From Polaribacter marinus (GTDB lineage: Bacteria > Bacteroidota > Bacteroidia > Flavobacteriales > Flavobacteriaceae), in contig NZ_JAKQYM010000003.1 in assembly GCF_022662535.1 (NCBI RefSeq), positions 124,001 to 188,000 of the forward strand: a DNA stretch of 64,000 nucleotides, given 5' to 3'. This document shows, in pieces, positions 19,917 to 28,274 of the stretch. Both the position numbers and the translations under genes were made by a program. Position 1 is the stretch's first letter, and every line of letters begins with the position of its first letter. The notes under the pieces were generated by a model. The model worked only from the letters and a program-made list of their open reading frames with translations, searched no databases and was not told the DNA's origin.

Positions 19917-22289
19917 TTAATTATTATCATTAATTCTATTCTCTTCATCTCTATTTGATTTTCTGCTAGATTTTTTCTTTCCAAATTTAGAGCCAAAACT
20001 ATACACCAATCTTAATTGAATGTTTTGTCTTGAACCATTACTTTCTACCGCTGCTGTTCCATTTCCATAATCTATTTTACCAACATAACCTCTGTTTAAC
20101 ATTTTACTGAAACCAAGATTGGCTTTTAATTGATTGTTTAAAAACTTTTTACTGAAAGAAAAATCTAATTCTGCAAGCCAATCCACTTCAACTTGTCCTT
20201 CTAAAGCACCTGTTCCATAGTTTCCGCTTAATTCAAAATTGATGTCCCAAGGTAATTCATAACTTGCTTGTACAAACCAATATAAATTCCATTTATCTAA
20301 ATTTACATTATAGGTTGATGATTGAAAGTTTGTGTTAACAACGACAATTCCAGTGTATCCATCTACTCCTTTTACAAAGCTTAAAGGAGCAAATAAACGA
20401 AAGTTCCAATTAGAATTGTTTTCAATATTTACTTGTTGTTGTCTTATTTGAGCCGTTGTATTGTCTTGTCGTATTAATTGAAAAATAACATCGTCTGTTT
20501 TGCTATACCCAACAGTAAAAAAAGGTTGACCATCATAAGTTAAATTAAATTGATAATTGTTGGTGTATGCAGGTGTTAAATTTGGATTTCCATCACTACC
20601 CGAAAACGGATCTAAAAACGTAGTAAATGTATTTAGACTATTGTAAGAAGGTCTTTGAATTCTGTAACTGTAAGACAAACTTGCTCCTAAAATGTCTGTT
20701 AATTTTCTGCTGATAGATGCACTAGGAAATACTTTTTTTATTGGCCTTTTTTTAACCGTAGTTTTTTCTGTGCCATGATCCATAAAAATAGATGTTCCGT
20801 CTGTATTGCTGTTTTCATAACGTAAACCTCCAGAAAAAGACCATTTTCCTAAATTAGCATTTACTTTAGAATACAATGCAAAGATAGTTTCATCAATTAA
20901 AAACCTACTGCTTTCTTCTTCGGCTAAAGAATAATTGCCATTATTTTCTTTTAAAGATTGTAAATCATTATCAGTATTTACATCAGCAAATCTTGTTCCA
21001 GCACTTAATTTAAAGTTTTCTGAAAGTGTTTTTGTATAATCTGCTCTGTAAGTTTTAATACTGTATTTTCCATCTTGAATGTATTTTCTATCTACAAAGG
21101 CAACAGTGCTTCCTGCAGTTTCATATAATGTATTTGTATTGTCGTTTGTATAATCGATAAAATTAAAATCAATTAACAATCTATCAGTATCTGTTTTATA
21201 TTCGTAATAAGGATTGATATTAAAATTTTTACGATCTCTATCAAAACTGTTTTCAGATAATAAAGTATTAGAACTATTTGTGTCAGAAATAATGGTTTTG
21301 CTGCTTGCTATTCTTTCTGAGTTTCTTGTGTTTATACGAGTGCCAATTCCTATAGAATGTCTATCGTTAATGTAATAATCGATGTTTCCGCTGATAGAAA
21401 AATTCACAGGATTATAAGGTTCTTTTGTAATCTGATTATAAGTTTCATTTCCTACGGTTCTTGTTAGAAATAAATCATCTCTCAAAGTTGGTTGAGAATA
21501 ATTTATGTTGGTTTGCCAGTTTAATTTGTTTTTGTAGCTAGCAATAGAAAAACCTGTACCGTATTCAAAACCTTCATCTTCGCCAATCCAAGCATTTGTG
21601 CTTCCGTGTGTTCCTAATTTTACATTTTTCTTTAAGATGATGTTGATAATTGCGCTAGATCCAGAAGCATCATATTCTGCTCCAGGTTGTTCTGCTACTT
21701 CAATTTTAGAGATGTTATCCGCAGGAAAATCACGTAATAGAGTTTCAATATCCATATATTCTGTTGTTTTTCCGTTGATTAATATTTTTACTCCGCCTTT
21801 TCCTGCAATAGAAATTCCGTTACTGGTTACCAAAACACCAGGAACCTTGCGCATAACATCTTGTAGACTCGTGTTTATCATTTCAGATTTTTCTAAATCA
21901 ACAATCAATTTTTCTGCAGTTTGTTTAATTACCGGACGTTTACTTTTTACAACAATTTCATTTAAAGTTTGTGTTGTTTCCTTTAATGTGATGTTAAAAG
22001 TTTTGTTCGAATTTAATTCAAATTCTTTAATTTTTTGTGTTTCAAAACCTAGGGTAGAAATTTCAATCCTATATTTCCCTGAAGAGATATTTTCAATTTT
22101 GTATTCTCCTTTTTCATCAGAAACAGCTCCTTTAGGATTTTCGTTACTACCTATTTTGTGTAAAATAATATTTGCAAATGGTAAAGGTTCATTTTGTTCA
22201 TCTACAATTTTACCAGAAATAGAATGTTGAGAAAAGGTTGCCAGAATTCCAAATAATAAAGTAAAAGTACTAGTAATAAAAAATTTCAT
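19917..22289 (-). CDS. outer-membrane beta-barrel receptor (CarboxypepD-reg / OMP_b-brl type)
   Basis: A TonB-receptor-like outer-membrane protein of 790 residues. A signal peptide (MKFFITSTFTLLFGILATFS) leads into a CarboxypepD-regulatory-like domain (SISGKIVDEQNEPLPFANI to about residue 105). A plug domain follows (VMRKVPGVLVTSNGISIAGK and SKIEVAEQPGAEYDASGSSA), then a beta-barrel of roughly 560 residues with aromatic-rich strands. I start at the ATG at 22289, which gives a clean signal peptide; a start 8 codons earlier is possible. A C-terminal basic tail (KKKSSRKSNRDEENR) is odd for a barrel protein. The two-component genes follow at 13 and 9 bp, so all three are probably one operon. Confidence 0.88.
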   Translation of the reverse strand: MKFFITSTFTLLFGILATFSQHSISGKIVDEQNEPLPFANIILHKIGSNENPKGAVSDEKGEYKIENISSGKYRIEISTLGFETQKIKEFELNSNKTFNITLKETTQTLNEIVVKSKRPVIKQTAEKLIVDLEKSEMINTSLQDVMRKVPGVLVTSNGISIAGKGGVKILINGKTTEYMDIETLLRDFPADNISKIEVAEQPGAEYDASGSSAIINIILKKNVKLGTHGSTNAWIGEDEGFEYGTGFSIASYKNKLNWQTNINYSQPTLRDDLFLTRTVGNETYNQITKEPYNPVNFSISGNIDYYINDRHSIGIGTRINTRNSERIASSKTIISDTNSSNTLLSENSFDRDRKNFNINPYYEYKTDTDRLLIDFNFIDYTNDNTNTLYETAGSTVAFVDRKYIQDGKYSIKTYRADYTKTLSENFKLSAGTRFADVNTDNDLQSLKENNGNYSLAEEESSRFLIDETIFALYSKVNANLGKWSFSGGLRYENSNTDGTSIFMDHGTEKTTVKKRPIKKVFPSASISRKLTDILGASLSYSYRIQRPSYNSLNTFTTFLDPFSGSDGNPNLTPAYTNNYQFNLTYDGQPFFTVGYSKTDDVIFQLIRQDNTTAQIRQQQVNIENNSNWNFRLFAPLSFVKGVDGYTGIVVVNTNFQSSTYNVNLDKWNLYWFVQASYELPWDINFELSGNYGTGALEGQVEVDWLAELDFSFSKKFLNNQLKANLGFSKMLNRGYVGKIDYGNGTAAVESNGSRQNIQLRLVYSFGSKFGKKKSSRKSNRDEENRINDNN

Positions 22290-22440
22290 TAGGTTGATTT
22301 TTATATTTAACACTGTAAAAGTGCCTTTTTTGTTACAGCAGAAAAACTAAAATCTGACGAAGTGGGTTAAATTTCCGATAAACAGAACTTCTTTTTCTAT
22401 AAAAAAAAGACATTAAAAATCAATAAAAAGTTTCTTCCAT

Positions 22441-22473
22441 AAAAAAAGCTTCGAAAATCGAAGCTTTTTTTAA
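22441..22473 (-). terminator. terminator after the Zn-peptidase gene
   Basis: A 13-bp stem (AAAAAAGCTTCGA with TCGAAGCTTTTTT) around a short AAA loop. Read on the minus strand it lies about 28 bp after the stop of the zinc peptidase and ends in T residues. It also separates that gene from the receptor operon. Confidence 0.8.
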
Positions 22474-22501
22474 TATGGTTTTCTGTAAATGAAAGAAGTC
22501 T

Positions 22502-23200
22502 TTAATTTCTATTCCCTAATACTTGTAATCCCCAATATAATAACATGGCCAAAGAGCCTAAAGCAGCAACTAGATATGTTCTAGCAGCCCATTTTAAAGC
22601 ATCTGTTGCACCTGCTAATTCTTGCTGAGAAACCATGTTTTTGTTTTTTAACCAAGCTAGTGCTCTGTTGCTGGCATCATACTCTACAGGCAAAGTTACA
22701 ACACTAAATAACGTTGCAAATGCCATAAAGACTAGTCCTACAATGGCAATGTAAAAACCAATCCCTGATGCTCCAGAAGCAGCTCCTAAAATTAATCCTC
22801 CAATAACTAACCATTGAGAGAACTTAGAGGTAACACTTACAATGGGTACCAATTGAGAGCGCATTTTTAAATAACTATAAGCTTTTGCGTGTTGTACAGC
22901 GTGTCCACATTCGTGAGCAGCAACAGCAGCGGCAGCGGCATTTCTTTGATTGTAAACAGACTCGCTTAAATTTACAGTTTTATCTTGTGGATTGTAATGA
23001 TCTGTTAATCTTCCTGGTGTAGAGATTACTTTTACATCAAAAATGCCATTATCAGCTAACATTTTTGTGGCAATTTCAGCACCACTCATCCCATTTCTTA
23101 ATTGAATTTGAGAGTATTTTTTAAATTTACTTTTTAGTTTGTTGCTAACGAACCAGCTTATCAAAGAGATAGCGCCAATTAAAATATAAAATCCCATCAT
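22502..23200 (-). CDS. membrane zinc metallopeptidase (YugP-like)
   Basis: A 232-residue integral membrane peptidase of the Zn_peptidase_2/YugP family. An N-terminal membrane segment (about residues 3-20) is followed by NGMSGAEIATKMLADNGI and the zinc motif HECGH at residues 96-100. Three further hydrophobic segments follow. The usual block SVYNQRNAAAAAVAAHECGHA is conserved. The physiological substrate in this family is unknown. It is a single gene with its own terminator. Confidence 0.88.
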   Translation of the reverse strand: MMGFYILIGAISLISWFVSNKLKSKFKKYSQIQLRNGMSGAEIATKMLADNGIFDVKVISTPGRLTDHYNPQDKTVNLSESVYNQRNAAAAAVAAHECGHAVQHAKAYSYLKMRSQLVPIVSVTSKFSQWLVIGGLILGAASGASGIGFYIAIVGLVFMAFATLFSVVTLPVEYDASNRALAWLKNKNMVSQQELAGATDALKWAARTYLVAALGSLAMLLYWGLQVLGNRN

Positions 23201-23295
23201 AATATATATTGTTTTAAATTTTTATGTCATTTTTGTTTGATAAATTTACAACATAAAGTATTCCAATTTATTGTTTGGAGAATAAAAATGACAAA

Positions 23296-24351
23296 ATGAC
23301 AAAAAAACCGAATATTTTATTGGTTTATACTGGTGGAACTATTGGTATGATTAAAGATTATAAAACAAATGCCTTAAAAGCGTTTGACTTTAGTCAGATT
23401 TTAGTTAAAATTCCAGAATTACAACAACTTAATTGTACAATAAAAAGCATTTCTTTTGATAAGGTTATCGATTCATCAAATATGAATACAGATTACTATG
23501 TTAGTATTGTAGAAATTATAGAAAAAAATTACAATGATTTTGATGGATTTGTAGTATTAACGGGTTCAGACACCATGTCATATACTTCTTCTGCTGTGAG
23601 TTTTATGTTTGAAAACCTACAGAAACCTATCATTTTTACAGGCTCTCAATTGCCTATTGGAGATTTAAGAACAGATGCCAAAGAAAATTTAATAACATCC
23701 ATAGAAATTGCTTGTGCAAGAGATGAAAACAAACCTGTAATCTCTGAAGTTTGTTTGTATTTTGAATATAAATTATACAGAGCAAATAGAACTACAAAGA
23801 TTAATGCAGAACAATTTGAAGCTTTTGCATCTATGAATTATCCTCCGTTAGCAGAAAGCGGTGTTCATTTAAATTTTAATGAGCATTTAATTCATCAACC
23901 CAAAGAAGAAACATCAGCACTAATTGTTAGAAAAAAATTAATAACAGATATTGTAATTTTAAAATTATTTCCAGGAATAACAGCACATGTTGTAGAAAGT
24001 ATTTTAAATTCTAAAGGATTAAAAGGTGTTGTTTTAGAAACTTATGGGGCAGGAAATGCACCCGATGAAACATGGTTTGTTGATTTGTTGAAAAAGGCAA
24101 TATCTAAAGGGATTCGAATTGTAAATGTTACACAATGTGCAGGAGGAAGTGTTATACAAGGTCATTATGAAACAAGTATTGCTCTAAAAGAGATTGGAAT
24201 TGTTAGTGGTAGAGATATTACAACAGAATCTGCAGTGGCTAAATTAATGTATTTATTAAGTGAAAATTTATCGTTTGAAGATTTTGAATATTATTTTGAG
24301 AAATCACTAAGAGGAGAAGTTACAAGAAAAAGTAAATTGCTAAATTCCTAG
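23296..24351 (+). CDS. ansA: type I L-asparaginase (cytoplasmic)
   Basis: An AnsA-type asparaginase of 351 residues that hydrolyses asparagine to aspartate and ammonia. The N-terminal catalytic threonine motif is YTGGTIGM. The second block GFVVLTGSDTMSYTSSA and the middle block GSQLPIGDLRTDAKENL match the AnsA family. There is no signal peptide, so it is cytoplasmic. I use the ATG at 23296. A TTG seven codons upstream is in frame, but the family begins close to the YTGGTIG strand. It could supply aspartate and ammonia in parallel with the isoaspartyl peptidase at 52.9 kb. Confidence 0.93.
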   Translation: MTKKPNILLVYTGGTIGMIKDYKTNALKAFDFSQILVKIPELQQLNCTIKSISFDKVIDSSNMNTDYYVSIVEIIEKNYNDFDGFVVLTGSDTMSYTSSAVSFMFENLQKPIIFTGSQLPIGDLRTDAKENLITSIEIACARDENKPVISEVCLYFEYKLYRANRTTKINAEQFEAFASMNYPPLAESGVHLNFNEHLIHQPKEETSALIVRKKLITDIVILKLFPGITAHVVESILNSKGLKGVVLETYGAGNAPDETWFVDLLKKAISKGIRIVNVTQCAGGSVIQGHYETSIALKEIGIVSGRDITTESAVAKLMYLLSENLSFEDFEYYFEKSLRGEVTRKSKLLNS

Positions 24352-24581
24352 TAAATTATTTAAAGTTTAAAGATTTTAGTAAAATCGTATTAAAAATCTA
24401 GAAATACGTAAAAAAAATTTTTTTATGCACAACATTTTTTGTTACTTGGCGGTCTGTTAAATAACATTTTGTGTTTTATTCTTTAAAAAAAAGTAATTAA
24501 AGTATTTTGCATTTTGTTTATTTAAACATAAAAATTTATATCTTTAACCCGATAACTATTAAAAATTAATTTATAACAAAG

Positions 24582-25304
24582 ATGAAAAAAGTAGTAAATG
24601 TCTTATCTGTAACAGGATTTATGTTTTTTGGAGCTATTCAATCAACCTTTGCTCAAGAAGCAGCAACAGAAGCAAAAACTTTCCACCAAGTATTAAAGCA
24701 AAACTTTATTGATGGTGGTCCAGGTTTTATGGGAATTGTATTAGTAGCTTTGATCTTAGGATTAGCTATTGCCATTGAAAGAATTATTTATTTAAACATG
24801 GCAACAACCAATACAAAAAAATTATTAGCAAATGTAGATGATGCACTAAGTTCTGGTGGTGTAGAAGCAGCAAAAGAAGTTTGTAGAAATACAAAAGGAC
24901 CTGTTGCATCTATTTTTTACCAAGGTTTAGACAGAGTAGACGAAGGAGTTGATCAAGCTGAAAAAGCAGTTGTTTCTTATGGAGGAGTTCAAATGGGACA
25001 ATTAGAGAAAAATGTTTCTTGGTTATCTTTATTTATTGCATTAGCACCAATGCTTGGTTTCATGGGTACTGTAATTGGTATGATTGGGGCATTTAACGAT
25101 ATTGCTGTAGCAAATGATATTTCTCCAGCGGTAGTAGCAGTAGGTATTAAAGTAGCCTTATTAACAACCGTATTTGGTTTAGTTGTGGCTATTATTCTTC
25201 AAATCTTTTATAATTATATCGTTTCTAAAATCGATAGTATTGTAAATAGTATGGAAGACGCTTCTATCTCTTTGATAGATTTATTAGTAAAGTATAAAAA
25301 ATAA
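24582..25304 (+). CDS. exbB: MotA/TolQ/ExbB proton channel protein
   Basis: A 240-residue inner-membrane proton channel protein that, with ExbD, uses the proton motive force to drive outer-membrane transport. It has an N-terminal segment ending in TFAQ that looks like a signal or extra membrane helix. A membrane helix lies at about residues 48-68, and a pair of long helices at about 145-210 carry the ExbB signature (LAPMLGFMGTVIGMIGAF and KVALLTTVFGLVVAII). The next three genes follow at gaps of 8, 3 and 21 bp, one operon. The 229-bp gap upstream contains AT-rich sequence with no gene. Confidence 0.93.
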   Translation: MKKVVNVLSVTGFMFFGAIQSTFAQEAATEAKTFHQVLKQNFIDGGPGFMGIVLVALILGLAIAIERIIYLNMATTNTKKLLANVDDALSSGGVEAAKEVCRNTKGPVASIFYQGLDRVDEGVDQAEKAVVSYGGVQMGQLEKNVSWLSLFIALAPMLGFMGTVIGMIGAFNDIAVANDISPAVVAVGIKVALLTTVFGLVVAIILQIFYNYIVSKIDSIVNSMEDASISLIDLLVKYKK

Positions 25305-25312
25305 AAAATAAT

Positions 25313-25774
25313 ATGAAAAGTAATAAAATTTTAAATATTTTCATTGCAGCTATAGCCATTATAGGAGCTATTCTTTTCATAAGAGTTTTTATGGAAGATA
25401 AGGAAGTTATTGAAAATAGTGTAGATGTTCAAAACAGCGTCATTAGTCCATTAATTTCTTTTTCTTTTTGGTTATTTATTGCAGCAGTTGTAATAGCTGT
25501 CGTACTTTCTTTTTGGACAATTATCAAAAACCCAGAAAATCTTAAAAAGATGTTAATGAGTTTGATTGTTTTAGGAGTATTTTTAGCAATTGCTTATTTT
25601 ATGGCTGATAGTGATGTTGTTTACGATGCCGCTGGTAAAATTCAACCTGGAGGTGAAGAAGGATCTTCTGTAAATCATTGGGTTGGAGCTGGAATTTGGT
25701 ATAGCGTTATCTTAGGAGGTATTGCAAGTGTTTTCTTTGTATGGGATTTAATTAAAGGATTAATTAAATCATAA
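25313..25774 (+). CDS. hypothetical four-helix membrane protein in the exbB-exbD operon
   Basis: A 153-residue protein with four predicted membrane helices (about residues 7-26, 46-70, 82-98 and 122-148) and a short charged loop (QPGGEEGSSVNH). No family is recognised. It sits 8 bp after exbB and 3 bp before the first exbD, so it is almost certainly translated with them. It may be an accessory subunit of the energising complex; this is inference from position only. Confidence 0.8.
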   Translation: MKSNKILNIFIAAIAIIGAILFIRVFMEDKEVIENSVDVQNSVISPLISFSFWLFIAAVVIAVVLSFWTIIKNPENLKKMLMSLIVLGVFLAIAYFMADSDVVYDAAGKIQPGGEEGSSVNHWVGAGIWYSVILGGIASVFFVWDLIKGLIKS

Positions 25775-25777
25775 ACT

Positions 25778-26401
25778 ATGGCAAGAAGAGAAAACCCAGA
25801 AATTAATGCAGGTTCTATGGCTGATATTGCCTTTCTGTTATTGATCTTCTTCTTAGTAACAACTACCATGAATGTAGATTCAGGTATTTCTAAGAAATTA
25901 TCAGAAAAGCCACCAGCAGATTATGTACCACCTGTAATTAAAGAGAAGAATATCTTTGAAGTAAATATTAACAGAAGTAATGAGCTTTTAGTTGAAGGCG
26001 AAAGAATGGATGTTAAAGAACTAAAAGATGCTGCTATTAAATTTATAGATAACGGAGGTGGAATTGGTAAGCCAGGAGAAGATGGTACGCCAGGAAAAGC
26101 TTGTGACTATTGTAAAGGTGAAAGAAGCGATGCTTCATCTGATCATCCAAATAAAGCAATTATTTCTGTTCAAAGTGATAGAGGTACTGAATATGGTACA
26201 TATATCATTGTGCAAAATGAGTTACTTAAAGCTTATACTGTTTTAAGAAATAGATTATGTAGAGAACGATATGGTATGCCTTTTAATGAATTGGAAGCAG
26301 CGTATAAAGATGATAAGAACAATGAAGAGTTAAAGAAAAAAGTTGAAGATATAAAGAAAGCATATCCTCAAATTATTTCTGATGCTGAACCAACTTCTTA
26401 A
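25778..26401 (+). CDS. exbD: ExbD/TolR-family biopolymer transporter, first copy
   Basis: ExbD/TolR protein of 207 residues. A cytoplasmic start (MARRENPEINAGSMADIAF) with the conserved aspartate in the single membrane helix (about residues 13-30) is followed by a periplasmic domain. It is longer than the usual 130-150 residues. An insert near residues 95-120 is glycine-rich and contains CDYC, absent from the second copy. The ANDxxxxY-like part of the fold is RGTEYGTYIIVQNELLKAY. It is 3 bp after the hypothetical membrane gene. Confidence 0.9.
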   Translation: MARRENPEINAGSMADIAFLLLIFFLVTTTMNVDSGISKKLSEKPPADYVPPVIKEKNIFEVNINRSNELLVEGERMDVKELKDAAIKFIDNGGGIGKPGEDGTPGKACDYCKGERSDASSDHPNKAIISVQSDRGTEYGTYIIVQNELLKAYTVLRNRLCRERYGMPFNELEAAYKDDKNNEELKKKVEDIKKAYPQIISDAEPTS

Positions 26402-26422
26402 TTAATTTTAAAATTAAACAAT

Positions 26423-26887
26423 ATGTCTAAATTTAAAAAGAAAAAAAAGGGAATGCCTGCTGTAAATACAGCGTCTTTGCCAGATATTGTTTTTATGCTA
26501 TTATTCTTTTTTATGGTTACTACAACTATGAGAGAGACTACTTTAAAAATTGAAGCACCAAGATTACCTAGTGCTACAGAAGTTAAAAAATTAGAGCATA
26601 AAAGTCTAGTTATTACAATCTACGTTGGTAAGTCTAAAGACCCTAATAGAGATGGAGTAGGATACAATAAGATTCAATTGAATGATAAAATTGCATCAGC
26701 AGATCAAGTTCCAGCTTTTATTATGGCTTCTAGAGAAAAAGTTTCTGAAGCGGAAATACCATTTATGACTACTTCTATTAAAGCTGATAAAGAGTCTAAT
26801 GTAGGTACAATTAATGATATAAGATTAAAGTTAAGAGACGTAAATGCTCTTAAAGTTAGTTATTCTACACAAAAAGGTGCAGAATAA
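26423..26887 (+). CDS. exbD: ExbD/TolR-family biopolymer transporter, second copy
   Basis: A second ExbD/TolR protein, 154 residues, the normal length. A basic start (MSKFKKKKKG) leads into NTASLPDIVFMLLFFFMVTTT, where the aspartate is the proton-carrying residue of the membrane helix. A periplasmic domain follows. Two different ExbD proteins with one ExbB suggests a heteromeric complex. A strong terminator lies 23 bp after the stop. Confidence 0.92.
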   Translation: MSKFKKKKKGMPAVNTASLPDIVFMLLFFFMVTTTMRETTLKIEAPRLPSATEVKKLEHKSLVITIYVGKSKDPNRDGVGYNKIQLNDKIASADQVPAFIMASREKVSEAEIPFMTTSIKADKESNVGTINDIRLKLRDVNALKVSYSTQKGAE

Positions 26888-26910
26888 AAATCTTTAATTA
26901 TAATATATTA

Positions 26911-26941
26911 AAAGGGTAATTCTTTAGAATTACCCTTTTTT
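26911..26941 (+). terminator. terminator after the exbB-exbD operon
   Basis: A 13-bp stem (AAAGGGTAATTCT with AGAATTACCCTTT) with a 2-nt loop and a T run. It closes the four-gene operon before the PorT-like gene. Confidence 0.88.
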
Positions 26942-27005
26942 ATTTTAAAAAAAATAAACTTTATACTTTTGAAATATTGTATATTTATAATACGTTTAAT
27001 TATAC

Positions 27006-27680
27006 ATGAATAAAGTTTTAAGTTTTACTTTTTCAATCTTTTGTGCCTCTATTATGTATGCTCAAAAAGATTCACTCCATTTAGGAGATCGCTATGCAGA
27101 AGATCAAATTTATGCATCTATTTCTTATGCCCAATTTTTTAACCAACCCCAAGAAATTACAAAAAGTGATTTTTCTTATGCTATTTCAGTAGGCTTTATT
27201 AAAGATATTATTTTAAACAAATCGGGTACAGTTTCTATAGCTGGAGGAGTAGGGTATGGTTTCGATTTTTTTAACCATGAATTAAAAGTTGAAGAAATAA
27301 ATAACAAAACTGTTTTTAGTAGCGATAATACAATTAGTAATAATGTATTTAAAGCGCATAATTTAGAGTTTCCACTAGAATTACGTTGGAGAACATCTAA
27401 TGTAAATAAATATAGCTTTTGGCGTATTTATACAGGAATTAAATTTTTATATAACGTATCTAATAAGTTTGAGTTTGAACATAATGCTATAGATTATTCA
27501 TACAAAAATATTTCTGATTTTAACAAACTACAGTATGGTTTAACCTTGTCGGCAGGATATGATGAGTTTAATATTAATGTTTTTTATGGGTTAACTCCTA
27601 TTTTTAAAAATGGAAATATTAACGGAGAAAACATCAATACTAAAGTGTTGAAATTTGGGTTGATTTTTTATATTCTATAA
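27006..27680 (+). CDS. PorT-like outer-membrane beta-barrel protein
   Basis: A 224-residue protein with a signal peptide ending near AQKDS (residue 19) and alternating barrel-like strands up to a C-terminal aromatic strand (KVLKFGLIFYIL). The GDRYAEDQIYASISYAQF start and the FIKDIILNKSGTVSIAGGVGY block resemble the porin-family/PorT-like proteins found beside exbD genes in flavobacteria. PorT is a T9SS component; whether this is PorT itself or a paralogue cannot be decided here. A putative -7 box TACTTTTG lies at 26964-26971. Its end overlaps the convergent PAP2-like gene by 6 nt. Confidence 0.72.
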   Translation: MNKVLSFTFSIFCASIMYAQKDSLHLGDRYAEDQIYASISYAQFFNQPQEITKSDFSYAISVGFIKDIILNKSGTVSIAGGVGYGFDFFNHELKVEEINNKTVFSSDNTISNNVFKAHNLEFPLELRWRTSNVNKYSFWRIYTGIKFLYNVSNKFEFEHNAIDYSYKNISDFNKLQYGLTLSAGYDEFNINVFYGLTPIFKNGNINGENINTKVLKFGLIFYIL

Positions 27681-28274
27681 AAAATAGTAAATCAAAAAAG
27701 GGGAAATCATACCTATAAAAAAACCCAAATAAACTTCTTTTTTGGTATGAGCATTTAAATGCAATCTAGCACTTGCTAATATACCAGAAAGTAATAATAA
27801 TATAATTATTAAAAAGGTGAAGTTTTGCGAGTATATATTGCTTAAAACCAAGAAAAAACCAGTAGAAATACCAAGAGATAATATGTGAATGCTTACTTTT
27901 ATTTTAAATGCAAAAAATAAATAAATAAAAAGTAACCCTAGAGAAGTTGCAAAAAAAAGTAATCCTAAATCTCTTAAGTTTGGAATGTTATTCATTGTAC
28001 TAGCTAATAGATAAAATAAAATTATCATTAACATTACGGGTATTTTACGCTCTCTGATACTTTCTGTTTGAAAGGATTTTATAAGTTTTAGTTTTTTAAA
28101 GATTACTAAAATTAATAATGGGACCAAATAAGTTATGGTAAAAACAAGTCCCAAAATAGCTAGTTTTTGATTGCTATTAAAGTTATTAGGAATTAATAAA
28201 AAATAGAGCATTACTCCAATAGTTGGGATTACTATTGGATGTAATATTATTGATATTAATTTGTGAAAATTCAC
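27675..28274 (-). CDS. PAP2-like integral membrane protein
   Basis: A 199-residue protein with about six membrane helices. The C-terminal part (KVSIHILSLGISTGFFLVLS, then ASARLHLNAHTKKEVYLGFFIG) resembles the histidine-containing motifs of PAP2 phosphatases, but the N-terminal motif is not clear. Activity is uncertain. The start is GTG and shares one nucleotide with the rpoN stop (TAGTG), so translation is coupled to rpoN. It ends overlapping the convergent PorT-like gene by 6 nt. Confidence 0.7.
   Translation of the reverse strand: MNFHKLISIILHPIVIPTIGVMLYFLLIPNNFNSNQKLAILGLVFTITYLVPLLILVIFKKLKLIKSFQTESIRERKIPVMLMIILFYLLASTMNNIPNLRDLGLLFFATSLGLLFIYLFFAFKIKVSIHILSLGISTGFFLVLSNIYSQNFTFLIIILLLLSGILASARLHLNAHTKKEVYLGFFIGMISPFLIYYFL

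Noticed and set aside
21598..22230. 210-codon plus-strand frame inside the outer-membrane receptor gene
   Set aside because: It is antisense to a well-supported coding region and shows no family features.
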